This document shows, one piece after another, positions 18,454 to 26,861 of a stretch of DNA of 61,442 bases. Position numbers and translations under genes: made by a program. Below the pieces are notes generated by a model. That model searched no databases, was not told the DNA's origin, and worked only from the letters and a program-made list of their open reading frames with translations. Each line of letters begins with the position of its first letter. Position 1 is the first letter of the stretch. Location of the stretch: assembly GCA_929200315.1 (NCBI GenBank), contig CAKMZB010000005.1, positions 2,381 to 63,822 on the forward strand. Direction: 5' to 3'. Origin of the DNA: an uncultured Alphaproteobacteria bacterium (GTDB lineage Bacteria > Pseudomonadota > Alphaproteobacteria > Rhizobiales > Rhizobiaceae).

Positions 18454-19244
18454 GTGAGGAACTGAACGATATTCTCAGTGCCGGCGAAGCCAACGGGCAG
18501 GGTGGTCCAACTCGCGTGGCTGAACCTTCGCGCGAAAGCCAATTGCCTAAACGCTTCTACAAGGATGTTTCAGTTCTCCTCGAGGACGAAAATCGCTTTA
18601 CACTGGCGCTGGACGATAAGCCGGTTCGCACTCCCGGCCGGATGCCACTCGCTGTCGACAGCAAACCGATTGCTGACGCAACTGCCGCGGAGTGGTCCGC
18701 TCAGGGTGAGCGGATCGACCCGATGACGATGCCGCTCACACGGCTGCTCAATACGGCAATCGATGGCGTTGCCAACGAAGCGCAGGCGGTGAAGGAAGAC
18801 ATCGTGCGCTACGCCGGAACGGACCTTTTGTGCTATCGCGCGACCGGGCCGGAAGGGTTGATCGCCCGGCAACGCGCGCTTTGGGACCCTCTGCTGGAAT
18901 GGGCGCAGACATTTCACAATGCCCCACTCACCATTGCTGAAGGAATCGCCCCTATTTCCCAACCAAAGGGGTCTATTTTGCTACTCGGAGCGCGGTTGGA
19001 CCGGGTGAAATCACCGGTGCTTTTAACAGCTCTTCATCTCATCACATCTTTGACCGGTTCGGCAGTTATTGCATTCGCACTCCTCGATGACGCAGTCTCT
19101 GGAGAAGCAGCGTGGACAGCCGCCCATGTTGACGAAGACTGGAACATCGAGGAATGGGGCGAGGATGAGGAAGCCAAGGCTCGGCGCGATTTGCGTTGGC
19201 GCGATATGGAAACCGCTCTTTTCGTTGTGGAAAATCTTAGATGA
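18450..19244 (+). CDS. ATP12-family F1-ATPase assembly chaperone
   Basis: A 264-aa protein of the ATP12 family. The mitochondrial member binds F1 alpha subunit during ATP synthase assembly; bacterial members occur mainly in Alphaproteobacteria. The typical order is seen: FYKDVSVLLEDENRFTLALDDKPVRTPGR, then MPLTRLLNTAIDG, YAGTDLLCYRA and a C-terminal HVDEDWNIEEWGEDEEA. It begins ATGA overlapping the upstream synthase and ends ATGA overlapping the cyclase gene, so the three are coupled. Confidence 0.92.
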   Translation: MSEELNDILSAGEANGQGGPTRVAEPSRESQLPKRFYKDVSVLLEDENRFTLALDDKPVRTPGRMPLAVDSKPIADATAAEWSAQGERIDPMTMPLTRLLNTAIDGVANEAQAVKEDIVRYAGTDLLCYRATGPEGLIARQRALWDPLLEWAQTFHNAPLTIAEGIAPISQPKGSILLLGARLDRVKSPVLLTALHLITSLTGSAVIAFALLDDAVSGEAAWTAAHVDEDWNIEEWGEDEEAKARRDLRWRDMETALFVVENLR

Positions 19245-20338
19245 CCGACACCCTTGAAGCCGACCTGGATGAGATGAAAGCCTGGACACGGCGCAACCAG
19301 ATGCGTCGTGCGGTGCTTGTACTTGTCCTCACCATTTGTAGTGGCGTGCTCGGACAGGCCTACGGAGATTTGTTCTACGGTGATGTGTTGGTAGATGCCG
19401 TAGACAAATTCCGAGGTTTCCGAACTGGGGCGATGATTGGTTTCATCGCAACGGCTATAGAGGTTTACTATATTCGTTCCGTTCGAAGAAGTTGGATCCG
19501 TCGCACTTCATTCTGGAAGGGTATTATTGTTCGTATTGTCGTGATCACGCTCATCATTCGAGCGGTTCTGAACTTCAATATTGCAATAACGAATAGCCTC
19601 CTGGGCGCACCAATTTTTAGCGATGTTACAGCCGGTAGAGAAGTGAGAGATACTTTAGTCAGTCTTGCTATCGTGTTGTTTTTCGTAATTTTTTCACAAT
19701 TTTCCACAATTATCGGACCACGCCGGTTCATTAATCTTGTCGCGGGCCGGTATTTTCGCCCGCAAGCAGAGCAACGTATATTTATGTTCGTTGATCTTGT
19801 TGGTTCAACCGCTCTCGCGTTGAAGTTGGGAGACATTAAATTCCATGAATATTTGTCGGAATTTTTCTACCAGATTGACAAAGCTATTGTACGGTACGGT
19901 GCGGAAGTCGTTTCCTATGTTGGTGATGCGGTAATACTGACCTTTCCGCTTTCTGATGATACAGAAAAGAACGGTCGCATTCTCTCAGGCATCCGGGCGA
20001 TGCAATTTGCAATTCGTCAGCAAGAACAATCCTTTGAGAAGGATTTCGGCGTGGTTCCGGTCTTCAGAGTTGCGGTCCATGGCGGCCCGGTTGTTGTGGG
20101 TGAATGCGGTGACAGTCGGCGGCAAGTTACTTTCCTTGGTGACACGGTCAACATGACTGCCCGAATGGAAACTGCCGCAAAGACTATAGACGAGCCTTTT
20201 CTTATTTCCTCAGATCTTGCCTCTAAAGTCAGTGTTCCTCACGGCATTACGCTCGACCCTCTCGGACCCGTTAATTTCAAAGGTGCAAACGAGCCGGTCA
20301 ACCTTCATCGCATCAGGTTTTCGGGCGCGCTTTCTTAG
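19241..20338 (+). CDS. Membrane-anchored class III adenylate/guanylate cyclase
   Basis: A 365-aa cyclase making cAMP or cGMP. The N-terminal half has about four membrane spans (near residues 22-42, 62-79, 94-112 and 138-158). The catalytic domain starts near 178: metal-binding Asp185 (FVDLVGST) and Asp229 (VGDAVI) are present, as are the Asn and Arg of TVNMTARME, so the site looks active. Base composition is clearly more AT-rich than its neighbours, possibly transferred or relaxed. It overlaps the ATP12 gene by 4 nt and the convergent yaiI gene by 26 nt. Confidence 0.88.
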   Translation: MTDTLEADLDEMKAWTRRNQMRRAVLVLVLTICSGVLGQAYGDLFYGDVLVDAVDKFRGFRTGAMIGFIATAIEVYYIRSVRRSWIRRTSFWKGIIVRIVVITLIIRAVLNFNIAITNSLLGAPIFSDVTAGREVRDTLVSLAIVLFFVIFSQFSTIIGPRRFINLVAGRYFRPQAEQRIFMFVDLVGSTALALKLGDIKFHEYLSEFFYQIDKAIVRYGAEVVSYVGDAVILTFPLSDDTEKNGRILSGIRAMQFAIRQQEQSFEKDFGVVPVFRVAVHGGPVVVGECGDSRRQVTFLGDTVNMTARMETAAKTIDEPFLISSDLASKVSVPHGITLDPLGPVNFKGANEPVNLHRIRFSGALS

Positions 20339-20771
20339 TAGAAACAAGAGCGCGATCAAGCGCTTGCAGGAAGTTAGACGCATCCTGCTTGGTGAATGAT
20401 CGATTGTAAGTCTGGCTCTGATTGGCCTCCCGCAGATGCTGTTTCACATCTCGCATTGCCAACGCCATGCCAATACTTGAGGTCGTAAACTCCTTCCCCG
20501 TCGGCCCCAAGACCAGAGCTTCGCGCTCCAGACAACGAGAGGCGAGGGGAATATCGGCAGTGATTACAACATCATGACTGTCGCAATGCTCCGCAATCCA
20601 GTCATCTGCCGCATCCGCTCCCGTCGCCACGGTGACGATTTTGACCAGCGGATTGTGACTCGGTCGCATGCCGCCGTTCGAGACAAGCACAACCTCTTCA
20701 GCATAACGCTCAGCAACCCGCAGAACCTCCGACTTCACCGGGCAAGCGTCGGCATCGACATAAACCGTCAC
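20313..20771 (-). CDS. YaiI/YqxD family protein (DUF188)
   Basis: A 152-aa member of the DUF188 family, PIN-like proteins of unproven function. TVYVDADACPVKSEVLRVAERY is the family signature and is followed by DDWIAEHCDSHDVVITADIPLA, whose spaced Asp residues resemble a PIN nuclease site. It lies 24 nt downstream of adhC on the same strand, probably in one transcript. Its 3' end overlaps the cyclase gene on the other strand by 26 nt. Confidence 0.9.
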   Translation of the reverse strand: MTVYVDADACPVKSEVLRVAERYAEEVVLVSNGGMRPSHNPLVKIVTVATGADAADDWIAEHCDSHDVVITADIPLASRCLEREALVLGPTGKEFTTSSIGMALAMRDVKQHLREANQSQTYNRSFTKQDASNFLQALDRALVSTKKARPKT

Positions 20772-20795
20772 GAAGTTGCCAACGAAATCAACGCT

Positions 20796-21908
20796 CTAAA
20801 ATTCAATAACCGAGCGGATTGATGAACCCTCGTGCATCAGATCGAAGGCCTTGTTTATGTCTTCTAGAGGCATTTTGTGGGTGATCATCGGATCGATCTC
20901 AATCTTCCCGTCCATGTACCAGTCCACAATCTTCGGCACATCCGTTCGCCCCCGCGCGCCACCAAAAGCGGTTCCGCGCCAGGATCGGCCAGTCACAAGC
21001 TGGAACGGACGAGTGGAAATTTCCTGCCCCGAACCCGCAACGCCGATTATAATGCTCTCACCCCAGCCCTTATGAGCACATTCAAGCGAAACGCGCATAA
21101 CGTTGGTATTGCCAATACATTCAAAGGAATAATCGGCTCCGCCACCAGTGAGTTCCACCAAGGCCTCAACCTGTTCGTCGTGGGAAGCGCCGGTCGGGTT
21201 GTAGAAATGGGTCATGCCGAAACGCTCACCCCACTCCTTTTTGCCGTCATTCATGTCAACGCCAACGATTTGCTTCGCCCCCACAAGGCGAAGCCCCTGG
21301 ATAACGTTGAGACCAATTCCACCCAGGCCGAAGACAACCGCTGTTGAGCCTGGCTCAACTTTCGCCGTGTTAATGACCGCACCAATGCCGGTCGTCACGC
21401 CGCAACCAATGTAGCAAATGCTGTCGAAGGGTGCATCTTCGCGAACCTTGGCGAGCGCGATTTCTGGCACAACCGTGAAATTCGCGAAAGTCGATGTACC
21501 CATATAGTGCTTGATTGGCTTCCCATCGATTGAGAAGCGGCTCGTCCCGTCCGGCATCACGCCCGCACCCTGGGTGGCGCGGATGGATTGGCACAGATTT
21601 GTCTTTGGATTCAGACAGTAATCGCATTCCCGACATTCCGGTGTGTAAAGCGGAATGACGTGATCGCCCTTTTTCAAGCTGGTCACGCCCGGTCCGACAT
21701 CCACCACAACACCAGCGCCCTCGTGGCCAAGAATGGCCGGAAAGAGCCCCTCCGGATCTGCCCCGGAGCGGGTGAATTCATCGGTATGACAAACGCCGGT
21801 TGCCTTGATTTCAACCAGGACTTCCCCAGTCTTGGGGCCTTCCAGTTGAACTGTGGTTATCTCCAGCGGTTTGCCGGCCTCAAAGGCGACAGCGGCACGA
21901 ACGTCCAT
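20796..21908 (-). CDS. adhC: S-(hydroxymethyl)glutathione dehydrogenase / class III alcohol dehydrogenase
   Basis: A 370-aa zinc dehydrogenase that oxidises the glutathione-formaldehyde adduct with NAD, the main cytosolic formaldehyde detoxification route. The catalytic zinc ligand is in [15 protein letters not shown] follows, and the structural zinc loop [16 protein letters not shown] has its four Cys. The Rossmann motif [12 protein letters not shown] is present. Length and motifs fit class III (FrmA/AdhC) rather than ethanol-type ADH. It sits between rne and yaiI; no S-formylglutathione hydrolase gene is adjacent. Confidence 0.95.
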   Translation of the reverse strand: MDVRAAVAFEAGKPLEITTVQLEGPKTGEVLVEIKATGVCHTDEFTRSGADPEGLFPAILGHEGAGVVVDVGPGVTSLKKGDHVIPLYTPECRECDYCLNPKTNLCQSIRATQGAGVMPDGTSRFSIDGKPIKHYMGTSTFANFTVVPEIALAKVREDAPFDSICYIGCGVTTGIGAVINTAKVEPGSTAVVFGLGGIGLNVIQGLRLVGAKQIVGVDMNDGKKEWGERFGMTHFYNPTGASHDEQVEALVELTGGGADYSFECIGNTNVMRVSLECAHKGWGESIIIGVAGSGQEISTRPFQLVTGRSWRGTAFGGARGRTDVPKIVDWYMDGKIEIDPMITHKMPLEDINKAFDLMHEGSSIRSVIEF

Positions 21909-21938
21909 GACTCATCCTCCCTATGTCTGAAGATCAGT

Positions 21939-24818
21939 CTAGAAGAAACGGCGCTGCCACCAACCACCTTTTTTCTTCTTGCCATCATCACCGTCGGAAG
22001 AATTAGGCTCAGATGACTGCTCAGCGGCAGGCTCGGATTGTTCGGCACCATCATCACCATCCTCAACCTTGCGGCGGGTCGTGCGACGGGAACGGCGCAG
22101 AGGACTTTGTTCGTCGGATTTCTCCGAAGCTTCGGCCTGTTCAGCCTGCGCTTCAGACTGCTTGGGGGAGGGCGGTGCCTTGCGGGTTACACGCTTGCGT
22201 TTGGGCTTGTCGTCAGCTTCTTCGGGCTCATTGGCCAAAGTCTCTTCGGCTTTTGGTGTTTCACTGCTTTCAGCAGACGTGTTCTCGTCTGTTTCGTCAG
22301 CCTTTTTACGCCGACGGCGGGTACGTTTGGGCTTTTCCTCCTCGTCGGCAGGCGTGTCAGCAGCAACTTCGGAAGCGGCGTCTTCATTCGCTGAGGCAAC
22401 TTCCGCCTCACTAGCTTCATCATTGGAACCACCACGCCGCCGACGACGGCGGCGCTTGCGACTGCCGTCACTGTTGTCCTCGTCTGATCTTCCTTCTGCT
22501 TGCTCGTCGGGCTCGGTCATCGCAACAACGTCGCCCACCTGAGCTTCACCAACCTCCTCGGTGTCAGGATCAATCCCATCAACTTGTACCGCTTGGGCAG
22601 TCGGGCGCCGAGTTGCCTGAGCGCCACGTTCGATGGTGCACGGAACGTTGCCGATGTGATCGTCAATACCAACCGTGATGGTGACGCCAAAGCGCTCTTC
22701 CAGATCAGAGACAGAATCCCGCTTAGAATTCAGCATGTGGATCGCCGTCGGCGTGTGAACTTTCACGTCGAGATCAGCACGAGCATTTTTGTTGAGCTGC
22801 TCCTCGATTGCGCGCAGAGCCTGCAGCACCACGGAAGATGACGAGCGCACATAGCCGAGACCATCGCAAGTCGGGCAAGTTTGGGTAGTGGATTCCAGCA
22901 CCGACGAACGCATCCTCTGGCGGGACATTTCCATCAGCCCGAAATGGGAGATGCGGCCCACCTGAATGCGAGCACGATCCTCCCTCAGCGCGTCTTTCAG
23001 CCGGTTCTCGACTTTGCGCACGTTGGAACGGTTGTCCATGTCAATGAAGTCGATGACGATCAGACCAGCCAAATCGCGTAGGCGAAGCTGGCGACCGACT
23101 TCATCGGCGGCTTCCAGGTTGGTTTGCACAGCAGTTTCTTCAACGGAATGCTGGCGCGTGGAGCGGCCGGAGTTCACGTCGATCGCCACCAGAGCCTCGG
23201 TCTGGTTGATGATGAGATAACCGCCGGATTTCAGCGTTACCTGCGGTTGCAGCATTGCATCAAGCTGCGCTTCCACGCCGGAACGGGCGAAGATCGGAAC
23301 GCGTTCCTTGTAGAGCTTCACGTTGCGCGCATGGCTCGGCATGAGCATTTGCATGAAGTCTTTCGCCTCGCGATAACCTTCAGCACCTGCGACGAGGATC
23401 TCGCTCGTTTCCTTATCGTAAAGATCGCGAATGGACCGTTTGATGAGGCTGCCTTCCTCGTACACGAGGCAAGGTGCGGTGGATTCAAGCGTCAGCGTGC
23501 GAACATTTTCCCAAAGCCGCATGAGATATTCAAAGTCGCGTTGGATTTCAGCAGCCGTGCGTGCGGCACCGGCAGTACGCAGGATGACACCCATGCCTTG
23601 CGGAACGTCGAGCTTACCAGCGATGCCTTTGAGGCGCTTGCGGTCGGCGGCGTTGGTGATCTTACGCGAAATACCTCCACCGCGAGCAGTGTTCGGCATC
23701 AGCACAGAATAACGACCGGCAAGCGACAGGTAGGTCGTCAGTGCCGCCCCCTTGTTCCCGCGCTCTTCCTTTGTAACCTGCACGAGAAGGATCTGACGGC
23801 GCTTAATGACTTCCTGGATCTTGTAATGGCGACGGTTGGACCGGCGCGGCGGGCGCGCTTCGTCGATACCATCGTCACCGCCGCCTGTTTCTACAGGGGT
23901 TGGCGTATCAGCGGTTTCATCGTCTGAGCCGTTGTCGTTCTTGTCATCGGCCTTGGATCGGCGAGAGCGTCGCGCGCGCCTTGGCTTAGCGGCGGGCTTC
24001 TCCTCTTCACCAGCGCTATCGTTCGCTTCGGCGGACGCTTCTTCGGCGGTTGCTTCGGGACCGCTATCCTCGTCGGAAGCTTTGCGACGTGTGGAGCGGC
24101 GACGGCGCTTGGGTTTGGGTGCCTCTTCCTCATCATCAGTACTTTCAGCACTCACAGCAGCTTCTGCTGTCACATCGACATCGGCTTCCGCAGTCACCTT
24201 CTTGGCACGGCTGCGGCGTTTGCGAGGTTTTGGTGCTTCTTCCTCAGCCGCCTCTTCCGGCTCAGCTTTTTTTCGGCTTGTGCGACGACGGGTCGTACGG
24301 CGGGGCTTTTCCTCAGCGGGTTCAGAGACAACATCATCGCCCTCATTTTCCGCGTTCATTTCTTCGCCGCTGTCATCACTTTCTTCACTCGTGGTTTCAG
24401 GTGACGCGTCGGTCTTCTTCCGGCTTGTGCGACGGCGACGCGGTTTCTTGGCCGGTGCTTCAGCGGCCTCTACCTCTTCGGCATCGCCATCATCGTCGCT
24501 GTTTTCCTGGTCGGCAGCGGCGCGCGCGTCCTCGGCCTCCGCCTCTAGCAAAGCCTGACGATCCGCCAGTGGGATCTGATAGTAATCCGGGTGGATCTCG
24601 TTGAAGGCAAGGAAGCCGTGGCGGTTGCCGCCATAGTCGACAAAAGCAGCCTGGAGGCTTGGTTCTACGCGGGTGACCTTTGCAAGGTAAATGTTGCCGC
24701 GAATCTGGCGTTTGTGCTCGGATTCAAAATCGAATTCCTCGACCCGATTTCCGCGAACCATGGCGACCCGGGTCTCTTCCGGATGGCTGGCATCGATGAG
24801 CATTTTGCTGTTGGACAT
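21939..24818 (-). CDS. rne: Ribonuclease E with large charged insertion
   Basis: RNase E (959 aa) is the endonuclease core of the RNA degradosome. CAT at 24816-24818 gives MSNSKMLIDASHPEETRVA, the family start; an upstream in-frame start adds 19 unrelated residues. The S1 domain is split: residues 36-90 and from about 329 are separated by some 235 residues of acidic stretches alternating with basic blocks (RRRRTSRKK and similar). Catalytic aspartates lie in VAIDVNSG and VIDFIDMDN, and the zinc link is CPTCDGLGY. The C-terminal 220 residues again alternate acidic and basic blocks and end KKKKGGWWQRRFF. Confidence 0.96.
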   Translation of the reverse strand: MSNSKMLIDASHPEETRVAMVRGNRVEEFDFESEHKRQIRGNIYLAKVTRVEPSLQAAFVDYGGNRHGFLAFNEIHPDYYQIPLADRQALLEAEAEDARAAADQENSDDDGDAEEVEAAEAPAKKPRRRRTSRKKTDASPETTSEESDDSGEEMNAENEGDDVVSEPAEEKPRRTTRRRTSRKKAEPEEAAEEEAPKPRKRRSRAKKVTAEADVDVTAEAAVSAESTDDEEEAPKPKRRRRSTRRKASDEDSGPEATAEEASAEANDSAGEEEKPAAKPRRARRSRRSKADDKNDNGSDDETADTPTPVETGGGDDGIDEARPPRRSNRRHYKIQEVIKRRQILLVQVTKEERGNKGAALTTYLSLAGRYSVLMPNTARGGGISRKITNAADRKRLKGIAGKLDVPQGMGVILRTAGAARTAAEIQRDFEYLMRLWENVRTLTLESTAPCLVYEEGSLIKRSIRDLYDKETSEILVAGAEGYREAKDFMQMLMPSHARNVKLYKERVPIFARSGVEAQLDAMLQPQVTLKSGGYLIINQTEALVAIDVNSGRSTRQHSVEETAVQTNLEAADEVGRQLRLRDLAGLIVIDFIDMDNRSNVRKVENRLKDALREDRARIQVGRISHFGLMEMSRQRMRSSVLESTTQTCPTCDGLGYVRSSSSVVLQALRAIEEQLNKNARADLDVKVHTPTAIHMLNSKRDSVSDLEERFGVTITVGIDDHIGNVPCTIERGAQATRRPTAQAVQVDGIDPDTEEVGEAQVGDVVAMTEPDEQAEGRSDEDNSDGSRKRRRRRRRGGSNDEASEAEVASANEDAASEVAADTPADEEEKPKRTRRRRKKADETDENTSAESSETPKAEETLANEPEEADDKPKRKRVTRKAPPSPKQSEAQAEQAEASEKSDEQSPLRRSRRTTRRKVEDGDDGAEQSEPAAEQSSEPNSSDGDDGKKKKGGWWQRRFF

Positions 24819-25526
24819 TCTTGTATTCTTTCCGCAACCGCCACCGCGCACGGCGGTCCGAAGAGTCTGGCGCATGTGCGCAGACCCCTAAGCCGGTTCG
24901 AGCGAGATGGAGCGATTGTCAAAGGCGGATCGGATAGCGGCGTCTTCAGGACGCTGTGCGCTAAAGCCTGCAGTGCGTTCAACGCCAAACCCAATAGCCG
25001 TAACGCGGCTAAACACCAGCCGTCAAAGCCGGGCAAAGCCGAACTTCGAAAGACTGAACTGATAGGCGATTTGAGCATGAAGCTCGTCCGATCTCGTTTC
25101 AAACTGGCCCGCGTAGCACTTCTCAAAAGAAGGCCCGGGGCCGCTAAGGTGAGCCGGTTATCCCCGGCAAAGGCCGCATTGTTCTCCCTGAACAAACGGC
25201 TGTTCATCACACCGCAGCCCGAAAGCTCGGCGCATCTCTCAAAACAGGGCTGTTGATTTTCAAAACGGCTTCTTGGCTAAACGCCCGCCGGAAAAATGAA
25301 AAAGTGTAGAAACAGACCTATGAAAAGCCGACTGCCATCAGCGGCAGCGACAAAAACCTCAAATGCGTGGATTGCTGGCCGCAAGCGCGGCTTGCCCAAA
25401 AAGGGTGCAACAAGTCACAATGCCCAACTAAGCATGTGACAGCCAAAAGACAAGTAAGATTGGGCCTCTGCTAACGAAAAGCTGGTCATCCAGCATTAAC
25501 CATAAACTGTGAATAGAAGGACCATC
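24819..25526. other. Divergent rne-amiC intergenic region
   Basis: A 708-nt gap between the divergent rne and amiC starts with no convincing ORF. On the rne side it probably holds a long leader, as rne mRNAs often carry for autoregulation: TAGCCG/CGGCTA (24995-25011) and a CCCGGGGCC / CCGG-rich block at 25133-25158 can fold. On the amiC side are CTGCC/GGCAG (25332-25347), GCAAGC/GCTTGC (25381-25395) and TTAACCAT (25496-25503), which resembles a CtrA half-site. No clear -35/-10 pair was identified on either strand. Confidence 0.4.
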
Positions 25527-26729
25527 ATGCGCCTGTTCTTGCTCCAGTTCTTCATATTTGCGGTTGCCGTCACGCTCTTTGCCGATCGTGCTGCCATTGC
25601 CGCTGGCGACACGCCGATTGCTTTTTCTGCAAGGGTGTTGGGCAATGAAGATCGCTCGCGGTTGATCGTTGATTTCGATCAGAAGGTGAAGCCGGAGATA
25701 TTCCTCCTCGACAATCCCCGTCGTGTGGTGGTGGACTTGCCGACCACGCTTTTCTCGCTGCCAAAAAGCGTCGGTGTACCGCCGGACTCAGCAGTTGGCG
25801 CCATGCGCTTTGGGTCGCTCACAGCCAGCCGCTCTCGTATGATTCTGGATCTGACGCGTCCTGCGAAACCGGAAACATCGGTCCTGCGCGACCTTAGCGG
25901 CAATGAGCGACATCGGCTGATCATTGATCTGGTCACTACGGACGCCGACACTTTTGCAGGACTTGCACGTGAAGTGGACCGCAACGCGGTCGCATTGCCG
26001 ATTGAAGAGGATAAACGGCGATTCCGGGTGATGCTTGATCCCGGCCATGGCGGGATCGATGGCGGTGCATCAGCGGGCAGGAATACTGCAGAGAAAGATA
26101 TCGTTCTCGCTTTTGCGCAGAAATTGCGGGACAGATTGACGGAAGACGGTGCTATCGACGTGCTGCTAACACGTGACGACGACAGCTTTGTACCACTCAC
26201 CAAACGTCTCGCCATGGTACGTGATTCCCACGCCGACCTTTTTCTTTCAATCCACGCTGATTCCCTCAATCAGCGCGGAATCCGTGGGGCAACGGTCTAT
26301 ACATTATCTGAGCGTGGCTCTGACGCGCTGTCTCGCCAATTGGCGCAAACGCAAAACCGCGCTGACTTGGCCGCAGGCCTCGACTTACCGGATTTGCCGC
26401 CGGAAGCTACTGATATTTTGGTGGATTTCGCCCGTCGGGAGACCGTCAGCTTCTCCCAGGCGTTTGCCGAAGAACTGGTTGGTGCCATGGGCGCGGTGAC
26501 CCGCCTTATCAACAATCCGCACCGCTCAGCTGACTTCTTTGTTCTCAAATCTCCAGAAGTACCGTCAGTCCTGTTGGAGCTCGGATATCTGTCAAACCGG
26601 GGAGATGCAGCTCAATTGAGGAACCCTGAATGGCAAAAAGAGGCCACCGATGAGGTGGCCGTGGCCATATTACGATTCCTGCGCCCAGAGCAAAAAGCCG
26701 AGGATCAAGGGGAGGCGCCAAGTCAATAG
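25527..26729 (+). CDS. N-acetylmuramoyl-L-alanine amidase (AmiC type)
   Basis: A 400-aa periplasmic amidase that cuts the peptide stem from murein during cell separation. ATG 25527 has AGAAGGA 5 nt upstream; an in-frame GTG at 25509 lacks one. Residues 1-26 are a signal peptide (AIAA-GD). An AMIN localisation domain covers about 30-125. The zinc amidase domain follows with LDPGHGGIDGG (His), a Glu in NTAEKD, LSIHADS (His) and LLELGYLSN (catalytic Glu). It is followed by mrcA after 132 nt, a common pairing in this class. Confidence 0.93.
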   Translation: MRLFLLQFFIFAVAVTLFADRAAIAAGDTPIAFSARVLGNEDRSRLIVDFDQKVKPEIFLLDNPRRVVVDLPTTLFSLPKSVGVPPDSAVGAMRFGSLTASRSRMILDLTRPAKPETSVLRDLSGNERHRLIIDLVTTDADTFAGLAREVDRNAVALPIEEDKRRFRVMLDPGHGGIDGGASAGRNTAEKDIVLAFAQKLRDRLTEDGAIDVLLTRDDDSFVPLTKRLAMVRDSHADLFLSIHADSLNQRGIRGATVYTLSERGSDALSRQLAQTQNRADLAAGLDLPDLPPEATDILVDFARRETVSFSQAFAEELVGAMGAVTRLINNPHRSADFFVLKSPEVPSVLLELGYLSNRGDAAQLRNPEWQKEATDEVAVAILRFLRPEQKAEDQGEAPSQ

Positions 26730-26861
26730 ACAGGAAATATCGTTATTTTGACCTTTTGACGTATTGTTTCGGTTGCTGTCTTACAATCGACCAGTTTCAC
26801 GCTAAATCGTCTCAAAACGGCAAGCTCCGTACGGGCAGATTCTCATGAGCTGGAAAGAGCT

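Noticed and set aside
23836-24558. 240-aa plus-strand frame, Ser/Ala/Arg-rich
   Set aside because: It is the antisense of the low-complexity insertion of rne; the composition simply mirrors the Glu/Ala/Lys/Arg repeats on the other strand.
24591-25256. 221-aa plus-strand frame running from rne into the intergenic region
   Set aside because: Starts inside rne on the other strand, has no ribosome site or domain, and reads as ordinary shadow sequence.
26756-26787. TTGACG...TACAAT promoter for mrcA
   Set aside because: The boxes are good but the spacer is 20 nt, too long for a standard promoter, so it was not listed as a feature.
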